64,000 bases of DNA, taken from assembly GCA_026686845.1 (NCBI GenBank), contig JAIVEN010000012.1:18726501-18790500 (forward strand). The letters run 5' to 3'. This DNA is from Adenanthera pavonina. Lineage: Eukaryota > Streptophyta > Magnoliopsida > Fabales > Fabaceae. Position numbers and translations under genes: made by a program. Shown piece after piece: positions 45,591 to 56,335 of the stretch. Under the pieces are notes generated by a model. That model worked only from the letters and a program-made list of their open reading frames with translations, was not told the origin of the DNA and did no database searches. Positions within the stretch are counted from its first letter, which is position 1. Every line of letters starts with the position of its first letter.

Positions 45591-46259
45591 CCCCCCTTAT
45601 ATATGAGGAAGAACAAATCAAGTAAACAACATCAAGGGGATTGCAATCCCATCATATCTTTTTGTACTAAGGTCTTAGTGCAGTCTAAGACACCATCCGG
45701 AAAACGTATTTTGATTTCAAACAGATTTAAAAAATAATTAAGATAAAATAAAAGAAAAATTAGCATATTATGCGAAACAAATCTCCATTTAGCCTTTAAA
45801 TGGAGAGGTTGCCGTTGAGTTATATCGCCATTGTTCCTAGCATCTAATGGCTAAACTCAAAGTCCAATGACTCTAAAAGTCCTAGGATTTTATTTGCCGA
45901 AAAAAAAAAGTCCTAGAATTTTTTTTTTTAAAAAAAAATAGATGTGAGCTTGTTTTATTCCCCATTTTCAACCTAGTGGGGAGTTAGATTGTTCTAGAAA
46001 CATAATTATCCCAATTAATAATATTTTGGGTTTAAAAACTCTTAAATGGGCTCCTTAAATCACTGGGCTTGGGCCACTAATAATATGGGTCAAATAGTCT
46101 TTGCAATTCGAGAGCAATACACATCACAAATCACAATAAAGCTCACAATGATTACAGGGTCCGTTTCCTATATTACTAAAAAAAATTTTAGCCAACCATA
46201 TTGCTCAATTTTTATTTCTTGCACTATATTGTTTATTACTTTTGTAAAAATTTAAAAAA
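45591..46259. other. Intergenic, nothing recognised
   Basis: It has several A/T homopolymers and no supported feature. Confidence 0.45.
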
Positions 46260-46380
46260 AAACGCTAGACAATTTTTTTTAACTGGAGAAAAAAGATATG
46301 AAATTTAATTTGAAGCCGAGTTAAGCATTATGCTAGATTGATATCCAACATGAGATTTGTACAGCTCCATATATCTAAAT

Positions 46381-47127
46381 GAAGGAACAAAAAATTGAAC
46401 TAAATTGGCCAGTTCAATTGGTCAAACCGAGAACTGGTGCCAAACCCGGTCCAGTCATAGATGAAAATCGATCAGTTTTAGAACTGGTCCAACTCGGTGC
46501 AAAACTTATTTGAACTAGTCTGATTTTTATTTTTAAATTTTTTTTAGTCTTTAAGATAAAATAACATTATTTTTAAGACAAAAATCGGACCAGATTAACC
46601 GAGTCAATCGGTCCGACCAAGATCTGGTGCCAAGTCCAGTTCGATCATATATGAAGATGGACCAATTTTAGAATTAGTTCGAACCAGTACAAAAATGGTT
46701 TGAACCTATTTGATTTTTTATTTTTAATTTTTTTAGTTTTTAAGATAAAATTACATTATTTTCAGTACTATGAGACATTATTTTTTGTATAAATTTTTTT
46801 CTATATTATAATATTGTATAAGTATTATTATGATACATAATTATTAATAATGATAAATTTACTTAGCAAATAATATAAAAATAAACTATTATTTGACTAT
46901 TTTAAATTCAAAATATGATTATAGATGAATATTAACTTATTTAAATTTTAATATTCAGTTATAAAACTTATTAATACTATTTTTAATTTTCTATATAATA
47001 TATAAAATTACAAAATTATTAAATTTATTACTATCAGTTTGATTTCGGTTAAATTTAGGATTGAACTATTGAATTTTGAATTAGTGTCTTAATAAATTCA
47101 ATGTCTGATCTGATTGTTTGAACCTTA
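46381..47127 (+). mobile_element. hAT-like MITE, CAAGG family, with duplicated head
   Basis: It begins GAAGGAACAAAAAATTG, and its right end read inward is TAAGGTTCAAACAATC. The flanks ATCTAAAT and TTCTAAAT are a likely 8-bp duplication with one mismatch. The first roughly 187 bp are present twice (about 46392-46570 and 46579-46750), each with GGTCCR and TGGTGCCAARYCC motifs, making it larger than other copies. The 3.98-kb paralog is an empty site. Confidence 0.7.
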
Positions 47128-47509
47128 TTCTAAATAATTGGCCATTAACTCTTTGGTTTTTTTTTTTTAAATCAATTAACCACTAACTGTTATATATATA
47201 TAATTATTTGATTGGGTAGCTAAAAATGTTTAGAGTTAGACAAGGGTGTACAACCTGGCCCAATTAGGTAAGACTAGTCGATATGTGTTGGGCCTCAAAC
47301 AAAAAAAAAAGTAGAAAAATGGTGTTAGATTATCAAATAATGTCATTGGATCAGGCCAGGCCTTTGTAGGGACACATAAGTTTAATGACTCTAAAATCAA
47401 AGTGCTAGAATTCTGCATCATGTGAAAAAAGAAAATAATCATAAACTATATTGAATTATTGGTAATTAGCTCATGTGTGTATATGTATATATATATCATC
47501 TTTCTAAAA

Positions 47510-47655
47510 TTTTGTTTGGAATAAAAGGAAAATAGGGAGAAGGGAATATTATGAGGGAAAATAAGAAGAAATTTAGATACCCCATTGTCTAGATTCTTTC
47601 TTTTTTTTTCTCCAAATTTTTCTCTCATTCCTATTTTCCTCTCATTTAAATGGAA
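47510..47655. mobile_element. Short fold-back MITE
   Basis: The arms GGAATAAAAGGAAAATAGGG and (right read inward) CCATTTAAATGAGAGGAAAA with ATAGG pair. It is the same type as 13888-14022 and is absent from the paralog near 7030. Confidence 0.5.
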
Positions 47656-47999
47656 GGTAGAAAGATAGTCTTCTTACCTTATCTTAAAATGATAACACCA
47701 CACATATCAAGACTTCCAACGATCCTTGATTATGGTCATTGCTTCAGCTAAATAATATATACAATACATCTTCATTTTGTTATTCTTTTATCATAGTGTA
47801 TTGATCACAACACAAAGGTACAGAAAAACACATTAAGCTAAGAAATGAATGTACTGGACACTGTAAACAAAATAAGTCCTATGTTAGTAAGGGTAAAACA
47901 TGATTTATATTTTGAACTAGATGAAATAAATAAATAAATAATAAATTTTATAAGAAGTCATATTATTTATAAATTATGAATAATACCTTAATAACATTT

Positions 48000-48427
48000 T
48001 ACATGGACCACCATTTAGTTGTTGGATATATCACTACGGATAGGCAAGAGTGGCCGCATAGCTGTTGACCAAGGATGTATATTGCCATATATTCCAAAAA
48101 ATCTTATTTACCACTAGGATGATTCCACACATTGATATTATAGTGAACAGTACGGACGACCATGGCACCTACAGAATTAAAGATATCAAAGTATAGCAAT
48201 GGCCAAAGAGCCGAACACATACATGAGTACTCCAATCAGAGAAGCAAATTAAACAAGGAAACATGAACTTAGCTGTAGCAATGAAGTAATATGCTGGCAG
48301 TGAAGCTTTGTATTTGGAAGAAGAGGGCTCTTGGGAGAAATTGAAGATACATCCATTTAAGGAGAAGATATCACAAGGATTTTGCCTTTGTGAAGAAAAG
48401 CTTTGGCTATATATAGCTGTTAAACAT
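48000..48427 (-). pseudogene. Degenerate copy of the small membrane-protein gene with internal deletions
   Basis: An ATG at 48427 opens a MFNSYI-type start, after which the N-terminal block CIFNFSQEPSSS is recognisable. The DNA then jumps from TCTTCTTCC directly into AAATACAAAGC, missing the segment for the first hydrophobic stretch. A second jump goes from AAAGCTTCACTGC to AGCATATTACTTC, missing SPFELHP. The tail regions for LILQVPWS-like and RPLLPI-like sequence remain in broken frames down to about 48010. It is the partner of the pseudogene at 7565-8076 and is non-functional. Confidence 0.8.
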
Positions 48428-48729
48428 TGTTTCTTTTCTTTTCTTTTTTGTTTTGTTTTTTTCCCTCAAGTCATACTACGATAACCACAATGTCAGCACT
48501 TTTTCAAAATTAGCAAATCGTGTAAATTTAAATGTGCCTACTTCAAATGGAAGATATCGATAAGTAATCTTCAGCCATACCATTATTATCTCAAAATTAG
48601 TTTCTCTCCCGTAACCTTAACTCTCAATTTTAAGTAACATTGTTTGATGAAGTACGTGTACTTAATAAGCAAGGAGATGATCAATTTATAATGAATTAGC
48701 TTTAATCTCATGCGTCCATAAAGTACCAA
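48428..48729. other. Intergenic
   Basis: T-rich leader-side sequence (TTTTCTTTTTTGTTTTGTTT) and AT-rich DNA. No module or TATA box could be assigned with confidence. Confidence 0.45.
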
Positions 48730-49082
48730 ATGAACAGATTAGATTTAATTATACTGTTAAGATAAATTTTAAATTTAAATGTAGATAATTGATCATTTGT
48801 AATTAAACTTTCATATTATTTGTAAGTAAATTTACCATTATTAATAATTATGTATCATAAAATGCTTATACAACATTATAATATTGAAAAAAAATTTATA
48901 CAAAAAATAATGTTATTTTATCTTCAAAACTAAAAAAGATAGGCTGATTCAACACCAGTTCATGACTAGTTTGACCAATTCTCATCGGTCCTGAAAATGA
49001 TTGGTCACCATCTAAGACCAGATTAGATTTGACACTAGTTCCCATTTGAATTGGCTAGGTTGATTCGATATTTTGAACAATG
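48730..49082 (-). mobile_element. CAAGG hAT-like MITE, reversed
   Basis: It contains the family's TATCATAAAATGCTTATACA block and CCAGTTCATGACTAG, GACCAGATTAGATTTGACAC and ATTTTGAACAATG end in reverse order. The left end is decayed. Confidence 0.55.
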
Positions 49083-49625
49083 CTTAATACTGCCTCATCA
49101 ATTAATCATCTCACAAATGCATCTGACTGTTCGTTAGCATATATAAAAATCAATCATAGCTGTCCATATCTATCTTTTGCTCCATTTAGCTTATGTTAGA
49201 TATGGTACACATGAAAGGGGTTTTATGAAAAGAGGAATGAGAAAAAAATCATTCTCTTATAAAATTTATTTAGTACACATCACTCAAATTTTATATGAAT
49301 AAAAAATAACATTTTCATATAATCATTTTTTCCCTTCTCTTTTCCATTTTCCTCAAAATGGCTCGTTCCTACCAAACATAACATTAAGTCTTCGCCTTCT
49401 TTGTCTCTTGGACTGCTCGATCTATGCATGGCATCTTCATCTTTATCTTCATCTTCTACCACCTTGTTCTCCTCCGTCAAACATGGAGGGTGTTTCTTCG
49501 TCTTCTCAATCTCAACCCTCTTGTCAGTCATGAAGCATGAGGACGGAGGATTTGTCTTGCTTAATCTCAATGTGACATTTTTATAATAAAAAAATGTTAA
49601 AAATATATATATATATATATATATA
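49083..49625. other. Intergenic with fold-back remnant and (AT)n
   Basis: 49205-49390 has inverted GAGGAATGAGAAAAAAATCA and CCATTTTCCTCAAAATGGCT-type arms. 49390-49580 holds short serine-rich open frames on both strands with no domain. An (AT)n tract lies at 49602-49624. Confidence 0.4.
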
Positions 49626-49913
49626 CTTCCTCTATTCTTCAATATAAGGGATAAAAGACAAAATTATACAGATCAAGAAGAGTAATAAATTTGTTTAGAA
49701 TATAAAATAGTTTCCAAAATTGGCCTCATTTATTGTTAATAGCTTTTACATCATGCAATTAATATAAATAAATTATATTAGAAAAATAACATCTTAATTA
49801 GGGGTATTTTTTTGAGAAAAGTCATTAAATACATTAGACAAACTTCTAAGTCCCTTATATTTTGAAACATAAAAACTCTCTCATTTGTCCTTTATATTAA
49901 GGAATGGAAGGAG
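49626..49913. mobile_element. Stowaway-like MITE
   Basis: The ends CTTCCTCTATTCTTCAATAT and (right read inward) CTCCTTCCATTCCTTAATAT are inverted repeats with TA at 49624-49625 and 49914-49915. It is 288 bp. Confidence 0.8.
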
Positions 49914-50191
49914 TATATATATAATTTGAGTCCTAACATGCTAATTTGTATTGTTATTTTAATCTTGAATGATGTTGTATGACAATATAACAAGCTCGTA
50001 GAGATGTATGCATGTCCCTTGTCTTGTTCAGGATATATTTCACAACACCTTCCAATTTTGCATGCTAAATTTAATTTACACGTAATTTCGTCAACTGAGT
50101 CATATATATATATATATATATACACACACAACAAGGGGAAAAAATCATAAAATCCAGTGTCGCTCATTGACATGTCATTCTCTTATTACTA

Positions 50192-50462
50192 CTCCATCTG
50201 GTCCTATCTATAGAACATTTTATTCTGATCCTGAATAAAAGACATTTTTCAATATATGAGGTAATATTTATTATATATTTTAAAAAAATGTCTCTATTTA
50301 ATAAATCCAAAGAGAAAGAGAAAGAGATTAAATAAAGGTAGTTTTGAAAAAATATTAAGATTTTTGAAAAAATTGAGATAGTTAATTAATTTTAATTCTA
50401 ATTTTTAACCCGTATAATTTGATTAAAAGACGCTTATATTAAGAATTAAGAATGAGAAAGAG
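50192..50462 (+). mobile_element. MITE family M1, clean insertion
   Basis: CTCCATCTGGTCCTATCTAT to the right end GAATGAGAAAGAG, flanked by TA at 50190-50191 and 50463-50464. Units A and C read ATTACTAAAATAAC and ATTACTAAATTAAC here, the uninterrupted target. Confidence 0.85.
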
Positions 50463-50578
50463 TAAAATAACAAGAGATAGTGTGATAATATTAAAGTTTA
50501 CAAGCTTTTATTACTAATATATCTTCCACAATTGCGGCGAATGTTGGCTTTTCCCATGAGTCACTTTCTCCCTGCCTT

Positions 50579-50635
50579 GGCGCCGAAATAAATGACATTA
50601 GCATCTAAATTCCCAGTACGTGTTTTTCCTCCCAC
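50579..50635 (+). promoter_or_regulatory. Conserved upstream module, unit B
   Basis: GGCGCCGAAATAAATGACAT followed by TAGCATCTAAATTCCCAG and a CCTCCCACGTAC block. It lies about 65 bp from the TATA box, the close spacing also seen at the 15.2-kb stub. Confidence 0.65.
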
Positions 50636-50643
50636 GTACACAA

Positions 50644-50655
50644 TATAAATAAAGG
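50644..50655 (+). promoter_or_regulatory. TATA box of copy B
   Basis: TATAAATAAAGG, 47 bp before the ATG, followed by the conserved CTCTTCAACA leader motif. Confidence 0.65.
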
Positions 50656-50690
50656 GAATCATTTCTCTCTCTTCAACAAACAGAGAAAAT

Positions 50691-51477
50691 ATGTCTAACA
50701 CCCATAGCCACAGCTTTTATTCACCATGGCAAATTCCTTCTCCTGTCTCCTTCAATGTCTGCATCTTCAATTTCTCCCAACAACCATCTTCCTCACCAAA
50801 CTCCATCTTCGCTTCCATCATTCCCATTCTTCTCAATTTCCTCCAAATACAAAGCTCAGGGACGAATCATCCCTCCCCATTTGAGCTTCATCCTTTGACT
50901 TCCATGGCTTCTATCGGATGCTCGGTTGCCTATTTTTCTCTCTGGTCCTTTTTATTAGTTATATTTTAGAAGTTTTTTATAGTCCTAAATGTAAGTCACC
51001 TTCTATGAGTTTTTGGAGCATTAATTACTTTATTTTCAAAATACCCTTATTTAATCATGAGAGAGAATGTTGATTGTTTGAATTTGTAGTATTTATTAGA
51101 GAGTAAAGATGGAAAACACATTAATTTTAAGATAATTTTAATGATGTAATAAACTTTTTTTAATTTTGATAAGTTAGTTAGAAGTGGCTTACATTGAGAA
51201 CTGGAAGGAGTACTTCAATGCTGCAGCTAAGTACATGTTTCCTGGTTTTGCTTCTCAGCTTAGTTTACTCATGTCCGCGTTTGGCTCTTTGGCTGTTGCC
51301 ATTTTGATCTCTTTAATTCTGCAGCTTCCATGGTGGTCTGTGCTGTTCACTGTAATATTAGTGGGTGGAATCCTCTCCGTGATGGATAGATTTTATGGAA
51401 TACGTCCCCAACCAAGAGCCATACAACCACCCTTGCCATTATATATATATATATATAATATCAGATTGAATAATTAA
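50691..51477 (+). pseudogene. Small membrane-protein gene copy B, split by a MITE
   Basis: The first part (50691-50934) encodes MSNTHSHSFYSPWQIPSPVS and the usual SIFASIIPILLNFLQIQSSG and SPFELHPLTSMASIGCSVAY parts in an intact frame. After the codons for VAY the frame enters the MITE and stops at 50967-50969, giving 92 residues without the two strong membrane segments. The second part resumes at 51211 with YFNAAAKYMFPGFASQ and stays open through LQLPWW and RPQPRAIQPPLPLYIYIYNI to a stop at 51477. An ATG inside the MITE (51184) would give a 97-residue C-terminal frame. The promoter is well preserved. Both halves have few changes, so the insertion is probably recent. Removal of the insert from mRNA by splicing is possible but not shown. 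Confidence 0.85.
50935..51210 (-). mobile_element. MITE family M2 inside coding sequence
   Basis: The left end TTCTCTCTGGTCCTTTTTAT is similar to CTCCTTCCAGTTCTCAATGT (right, read inward). Related sequence is nested at 56521-56799 in the opposite orientation. About 277 bp separate codons that are adjacent in copies A and C (GCCTAT | TACTTC). The exact target duplication is blurred. Confidence 0.85.
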
Positions 51478-51807
51478 CTTGGCAGGTAAGATTCTGTACA
51501 GTCGTATAGCTAGAGAAAGGTAGCTAGTGATATAGGGAAAGTCATCCTTAACGTGATCATAATTCTTGAGCTGCAAAAGCCAAAACTCAAAAGCCTTTCA
51601 GCCTTGCAAGAGAAGCTTAGCTAGTAATGTTCAAGTTTTTAAGGTCTTCAAGTTTGATGAAAGTATGGGTGGAGGCATAGAGTAGAGCAGAGAGAAAGGA
51701 GAGAGGAAAGCGTTGAAGAAGGTGATGGGGTCACAAGAATATTCCCAGGGAGAAGGACCAGAAGGTTCACTGGAAGTTTTAATCTCACAAGTAATTTCAT
51801 GCTTAAG

Positions 51808-52153
51808 GAGGGTGTGTTTGGATTAGATTATGTATAAGTAATTATGAGAATAAGTGATTATGTTAAAAGTGATTTGTGTTTGGATATTTTTACCTCATAA
51901 GTGATTTTGAGAAAATAAATGTGTTTGGATATTGGGGTTTAAGTGATTATTGGGTGGATAATGAGAAGGAAAAATGAAATAAATGATTATGGGAGGATAA
52001 ATGATTATCATAAGCTGAAAAAATTAGCTTCTTCCATAAGCACTTATTTCAGGCATATGTGTTTATTAAAAAGCTGTTTTCGTTTGACAACTCCATCATA
52101 TAAGTACTTATGGGGTCCCTAAGTACTTAATTTTGTTATCCAAACATGCTTGG
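51808..52153. mobile_element. PIF/Harbinger-like MITE in the 3' flank of copy B
   Basis: It starts GGTGTGTTTGGATTAGATTA, and its right end read inward is AGCATGTTTGGATAACAAAA. Units A and C read CTTAAGGAGAAGAAG without it. A GGAG sequence is present at both junctions. Terminal GTTTGGAT repeats suggest PIF/Harbinger, but the target duplication is not the canonical TWA. Confidence 0.65.
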
Positions 52154-52798
52154 AGAAGAAGAAGAAGATGCAGATCTTTCCCCTGTTGTCATGTCATCAT
52201 TATTGTTCCACACTGTTAATGCCACATGCACATCGTAAGGATAATGATATCTTGCAAATGAATTTAACTTTGAGGACCTTTTGATTGGAAGATACATAAT
52301 TACAGAGATTAATTTTTAAATAATTAAATTATATGGGGTGTAAATTAAAATTGAGCTCCATTAATAACGGAATTGGTTGATTAATTTTTTTCTATAAATA
52401 TTAATTTTATTGGTATGTTCAATATTAAATTTTATGAATTAATTAAAAAATTGAATAATATATCTTTTATTAACAAGAAAAGGGAGCTAGCTAGATGCAT
52501 CCTCGCAAACTTGTTATTATGTGGTCATACAAAAGCATCAAGAATTAAAATGAGAGACAGATTCTAATTTCCTTGCATTTAAAATGAGACAGATTCTTAT
52601 ATATATGTGGTTGAATGCCATTTTCTCTGTTAAGGTAGGAATTAATGGGATCAAGATTCCAAAGCTAAATCAATATATGTTTCTTATTTTGGTTGAATCA
52701 TATAAGAGCTTTTTGTTTAGCTGCTATTGCTATGAAACATTTCCTATGCAGAATTTTTGAGGTTTATGAAACATTTCTTCGAACACCGTATATGCACA

Positions 52799-53387
52799 TA
52801 TTAGAGATAGTTTGAAAAACCTAAAGTCCCATATTAGATGGGAGTCGGGCTTATGAAATGTATATAAGAGAGAGAAGATAAAGCATATTAAAATAATTAC
52901 TGAAGAAAAATGTTAAGTGGATTTAAATATTATTTATTTAATATTTAAAACACTTAGCACTTAATTAATCATTTTTTTTCAGAAACAAAATTTTAAATAA
53001 CAACGTTCTGAAACAGTACATTCTGAAATAAATGTCATTTGATATTCTGTTTCAATTTGACAACAATGTTTCAAATACAATGTTAAAAAATGAACAGGTT
53101 CATCAACAACGTTTCAATTTTATGTTTTCCACTATTATAAAAGGATCAGACCAAAGGCTAAAAGGCACACAAAAAAAAGTATCTTCTCTTGCTTACAATC
53201 TCTCTATTTCGTTCTGTATTTCAAGGTATCTGAAATTACTGTCAAATATCTTTGGTGCTTAGAATAACTCCTAGGGGTGATTCGTCGGATCCCTACAGCA
53301 AATCTAGTGGGGGCAAATAACACTTTAAGGATAGTATATTATCATACGTTTCTTGGCACTGATTATTTTCATATACTGTTTCTAATA
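52799..53387 (+). mobile_element. Copia-type solo LTR
   Basis: The ends TATTAGAGATAG and (right read inward) TATTAGAAACAG are inverted repeats, probably decayed from TGTTAG...CTAACA. GCACA duplicates lie at 52794-52798 and 53388-53392. The interior has AAAGTCCCATATTAGATGGG and a TATAAAAGG promoter at about 53137. Units A and C carry the uninterrupted target (TATGCATGTGCATGCC). At 589 bp it has no coding frame. Confidence 0.85.
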
Positions 53388-53450
53388 GCACATGCATGCC
53401 ATGATGAGGGATATAAACAAGACCAAGCATACAGAATAAGTAACCAACTG

Positions 53451-53893
53451 GTATGTGTGTGTGTATTTGTAAATCAAGGAAGCATTCACTTTTGGGATTT
53501 AGATCCTCTCCCGCAGCGTTGTCTCAATCTTCTCCATCAATAATCATGCGGGGTTGATTTCATCCAAGGGCTGATAAAAAATGGCAGTCATTTTTTTTTT
53601 GGCTGATAGAATAAATGGTCCACAATTTAATAATAAATTGATCATTGAAAATAATTTTGTTTTTATTTTTAATTTATATATTTTGTTATTGGGATCTTTA
53701 CATGTAATTTTTTTAATCTTATTACATTTAAACAGTATGAATGTTTATAAAAAATTTTGAAAAAAAACGTTGATTGAAATATTTTCTTTTTGATATCAAA
53801 GCCGCATGGAATTGAACTAGGCATAACTTTAGTTGAAAATGAATAATTTTGACTAATTTTTAATTTAATCATAACAATTGAACATCATAGTTA
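53451..53893. other. Intergenic, nothing recognised
   Basis: A short GT-rich patch at 53455 and AT-rich DNA. Confidence 0.5.
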
Positions 53894-54177
53894 ATTCCTT
53901 AGTCCTAAAAATAGGATATTTTTAACTATTTCACATATTTAAGAGAAGAAATTATATCATTAAATTTATTAAGAAGTTTCAATATTTTCTACTATTTATT
54001 CTTATTAATTACATTACCTCTCATTCTTCTCACAACATTTATCTATCGCATAATAATTATATACTAGAAGTAAGAACAAAAAAAAGTAATTAATGCATAA
54101 AACAACCTTACCAAATATCCTATATTTTTTATCAAGCATTACTTCTAAAAATGTCTTATATTTAGGGTCCGAAGGAG
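53894..54177. mobile_element. Stowaway-like MITE
   Basis: TTCCTTAGTCCTAAAAATAG on the left and CTCCTTCGGACCCTAAATAT (right read inward) are inverted repeats. TA follows at 54178. It is about 284 bp. Confidence 0.7.
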
Positions 54178-55129
54178 TATGCACTAATTAAAAAACTTGT
54201 GTAATATTCACAAGGCATGAAAAAAAAACATTGGAAATACTCTTAAAAGTGAGAGAATAATAGATTTTTATATTTAAGAAAAAATGCATCCATATATAAA
54301 GTATGTCTCATGGTGGTTTCACCACATTCATTAACATTCACAATGAACTAGATTTTTCTTAGTCCTCAGATGAAACCAACGCACATAATTATTGATGGAG
54401 AGAGGATCGAAACAGTCCTACGAGAGAGGATCTGAATCCTTCACTTTCGTAGTTTAATGTAACTCATCTTGGTTCTATGGATAAACAAAACAAAAAAGTG
54501 TTGCCTGAAATAGAAGCCTTTTTTGACCAATTATGCTGCTAGTCCTCAAAAATCATTCCTTCTCGTTACATCATCGACTTGTCCGAGGCTTAAGTGTATA
54601 CTCGTGCTGAAATAGAAGCCTTTAATTTTGAATGTAAAATGACAAAATTAGGCTTTGACAAAAGGTTGGTATGGTTAACGCATAGTAGAGGGTGATGGTT
54701 TGGTGGGGTCCAAACCAATGTATCGGCCCTTTTCAATATATTATACTATATTAATGTATACAATTTTTTTGTCAGAATTATACATATATATTTAAATTAA
54801 AGATTTATTTTTAATAAAAATACGAAAATAATGCATAATTGTTGGCAATTGCAATTATACTTTTTTTATCAGAATATTATGCATTAACATTTCATAATAG
54901 AAAGTTGGGATCCAATTGATCTACTTGTCAAAACAAAAATTGTAAGCCTTTTAATTTTTACGTAAAATTTTCTCACTTGCTTTGATAAATTTATGTTCAA
55001 TATATATATCATAAGGAAATAAATATGTGAATAAAATTAATATTTATATTATGAATAAAAAGATTAAAAATGAATATTATTAAATAATAATATTTTATTA
55101 AAATGACTTATATTTTAAATAATAAAAAA
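54178..55129. other. Intergenic, mostly AT-rich
   Basis: I see no frame or bordered element. GTAAAATGACAAAATTAGGC at 54635 matches the right-end phrase of units A and C. Confidence 0.4.
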
Positions 55130-55224
55130 TCTAGAATAAACCTTATATATAGGGAAGAAGGGAGTAATTTGTGTTGTTATTTTAAATTTTTAATTCTAAA
55201 TACTGCTGTATGTATAGTATAAAA

Positions 55225-55825
55225 AACTAGACCAGATCGACTAATTTGACTTTTTAAATCAGAAATCGATGTCCAGTTCAATTTGGATAAAGGGAAGAAC
55301 CAATTGAGTTTAGAACCAATGGGAACCATTTGAAAACTAGTCAAATTGGTTATGAACCAGATAGAACCAATTGTAAACCAGGTTAGACCTAGTTTGAACT
55401 AGTCAATTTTTTTTATATTTTTATTTTTAATTTAAAGATGAAATAACATTATTTTTAGTACTAAATAATATTATTTTATTTATAAATTTATTTTCTATTA
55501 TTATTATAATGTTGTGTAAGCATTATTATGATACAAAATTATTAATAATAATAAATTTATTTAACAAATAGTAGATAATTAATTAATTATTTTATATTTA
55601 AAATTTGATTATAAATGAATAATAATTTATTTAGATTTTAATATTTAGTTATTAAACTTATTAATAACAGTTTTTAATTTTTGTATAATATATAATATAT
55701 AAAATAAAAAATTATATTGATTTTAATAATATTCATTTAATTAGAGTTTAATATTAATTAAACTATTAAATCTTGAATTAGTGTCTCGACCGACTAATAA
55801 TTAGTTTGATTTTTAATATTTTGAT
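55225..55825 (+). mobile_element. CAAGG hAT-like MITE, inserted in unit C
   Basis: The interior has ACCAGATCGACTAATTTGAC, the repeated GAACCA motifs and the TATTATTATGATACAAAATT block of the family. The end is TTTTTAATATTTTG. Unit A reads GTTGTATGAACGACAATAAA without it. Borders are good to about 10 bp. Confidence 0.65.
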
Positions 55826-56195
55826 TATATGACTATAAAACAAGCTGGTGAAGATATACGCATGCCCTTGTGTTGTTGAAGACATACCTTGCAACACCTT
55901 CTAAGTTTACATGATGACGAAAATGCTAAATTTACACGTAATTTCCTCAAATGGGTTTTATCTTTCATGATCAATTGACTAATAAACAAAAGAAAGAAAA
56001 AGTTCATAAATCCATCATCGATCATTGACATGTCATCCATTCCTCTTATTACTAAATTAACAAGAGACATGATAATAATGATAATATTAAAGTTTAAAAA
56101 GTTTTGTTAAAATGAATATCTTCCCCAATTGCGGCGATTGTGGTTACCAGTCCGCGGTCGCAGTGGCGCCCTTGACCATCATTCGCTGACTCGCT

Positions 56196-56256
56196 GGCGC
56201 CGAAATAAATAACGTTAACATCTAAATTCCCAGTGTTTTTCCTCCCACATACACGG
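56196..56256 (+). promoter_or_regulatory. Conserved upstream module, unit C
   Basis: GGCGCCGAAATAAATAACGT followed by TAACATCTAAATTCCCAG and CCTCCCACATACAC. It lies about 930 bp from the TATA box because of the shared insertion plus the nested MITEs. The TGACG core of A is TAACG here. Confidence 0.6.
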
Positions 56257-56335
56257 ATGGGCGTGTCACCGACCACCGCCGGTCCTGTCTCTGGCAAAAA
56301 AATTAGTTTTTCTAACTTTAAAAATTATAAATAAT

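Larger units (their letters stand above)
46260..48427. repeat. Segmental duplicate of 3836-8076
   Basis: See 3836-8076 for the shared landmarks. This copy has a CAAGG element at 46381-47127 and a fold-back at 47510-47655, and lacks the 2.75 kb of nested repeats found at 4190-6945. Confidence 0.75.
49925..53450 (+). repeat. Duplicated unit B
   Basis: It is collinear with A and C from the GAATGATGTTGTATGA region through ATAAGTAACCAACTGG. Four insertions are absent from A and C: M1 (50192-50462), M2 within the gene (50935-51210), a 346-bp element (51808-52153) and a solo LTR (52799-53387). A phrase at 54635 (GTAAAATGACAAAATTAGGC) matches the far right of A and C, so the unit may continue beyond unrelated DNA. 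Confidence 0.9.

Noticed and set aside
49280..49642. 120-codon minus-strand acidic/lysine-rich frame
   Set aside because: It starts in an (AT)n tract and crosses a MITE border and a decayed fold-back. The overlapping plus frame is also open. Low-complexity composition, no domain.
56094..56297. 67-codon minus-strand frame rich in Gly and Asp
   Set aside because: It overlaps the conserved promoter module on the opposite strand and is broken in units A and B.
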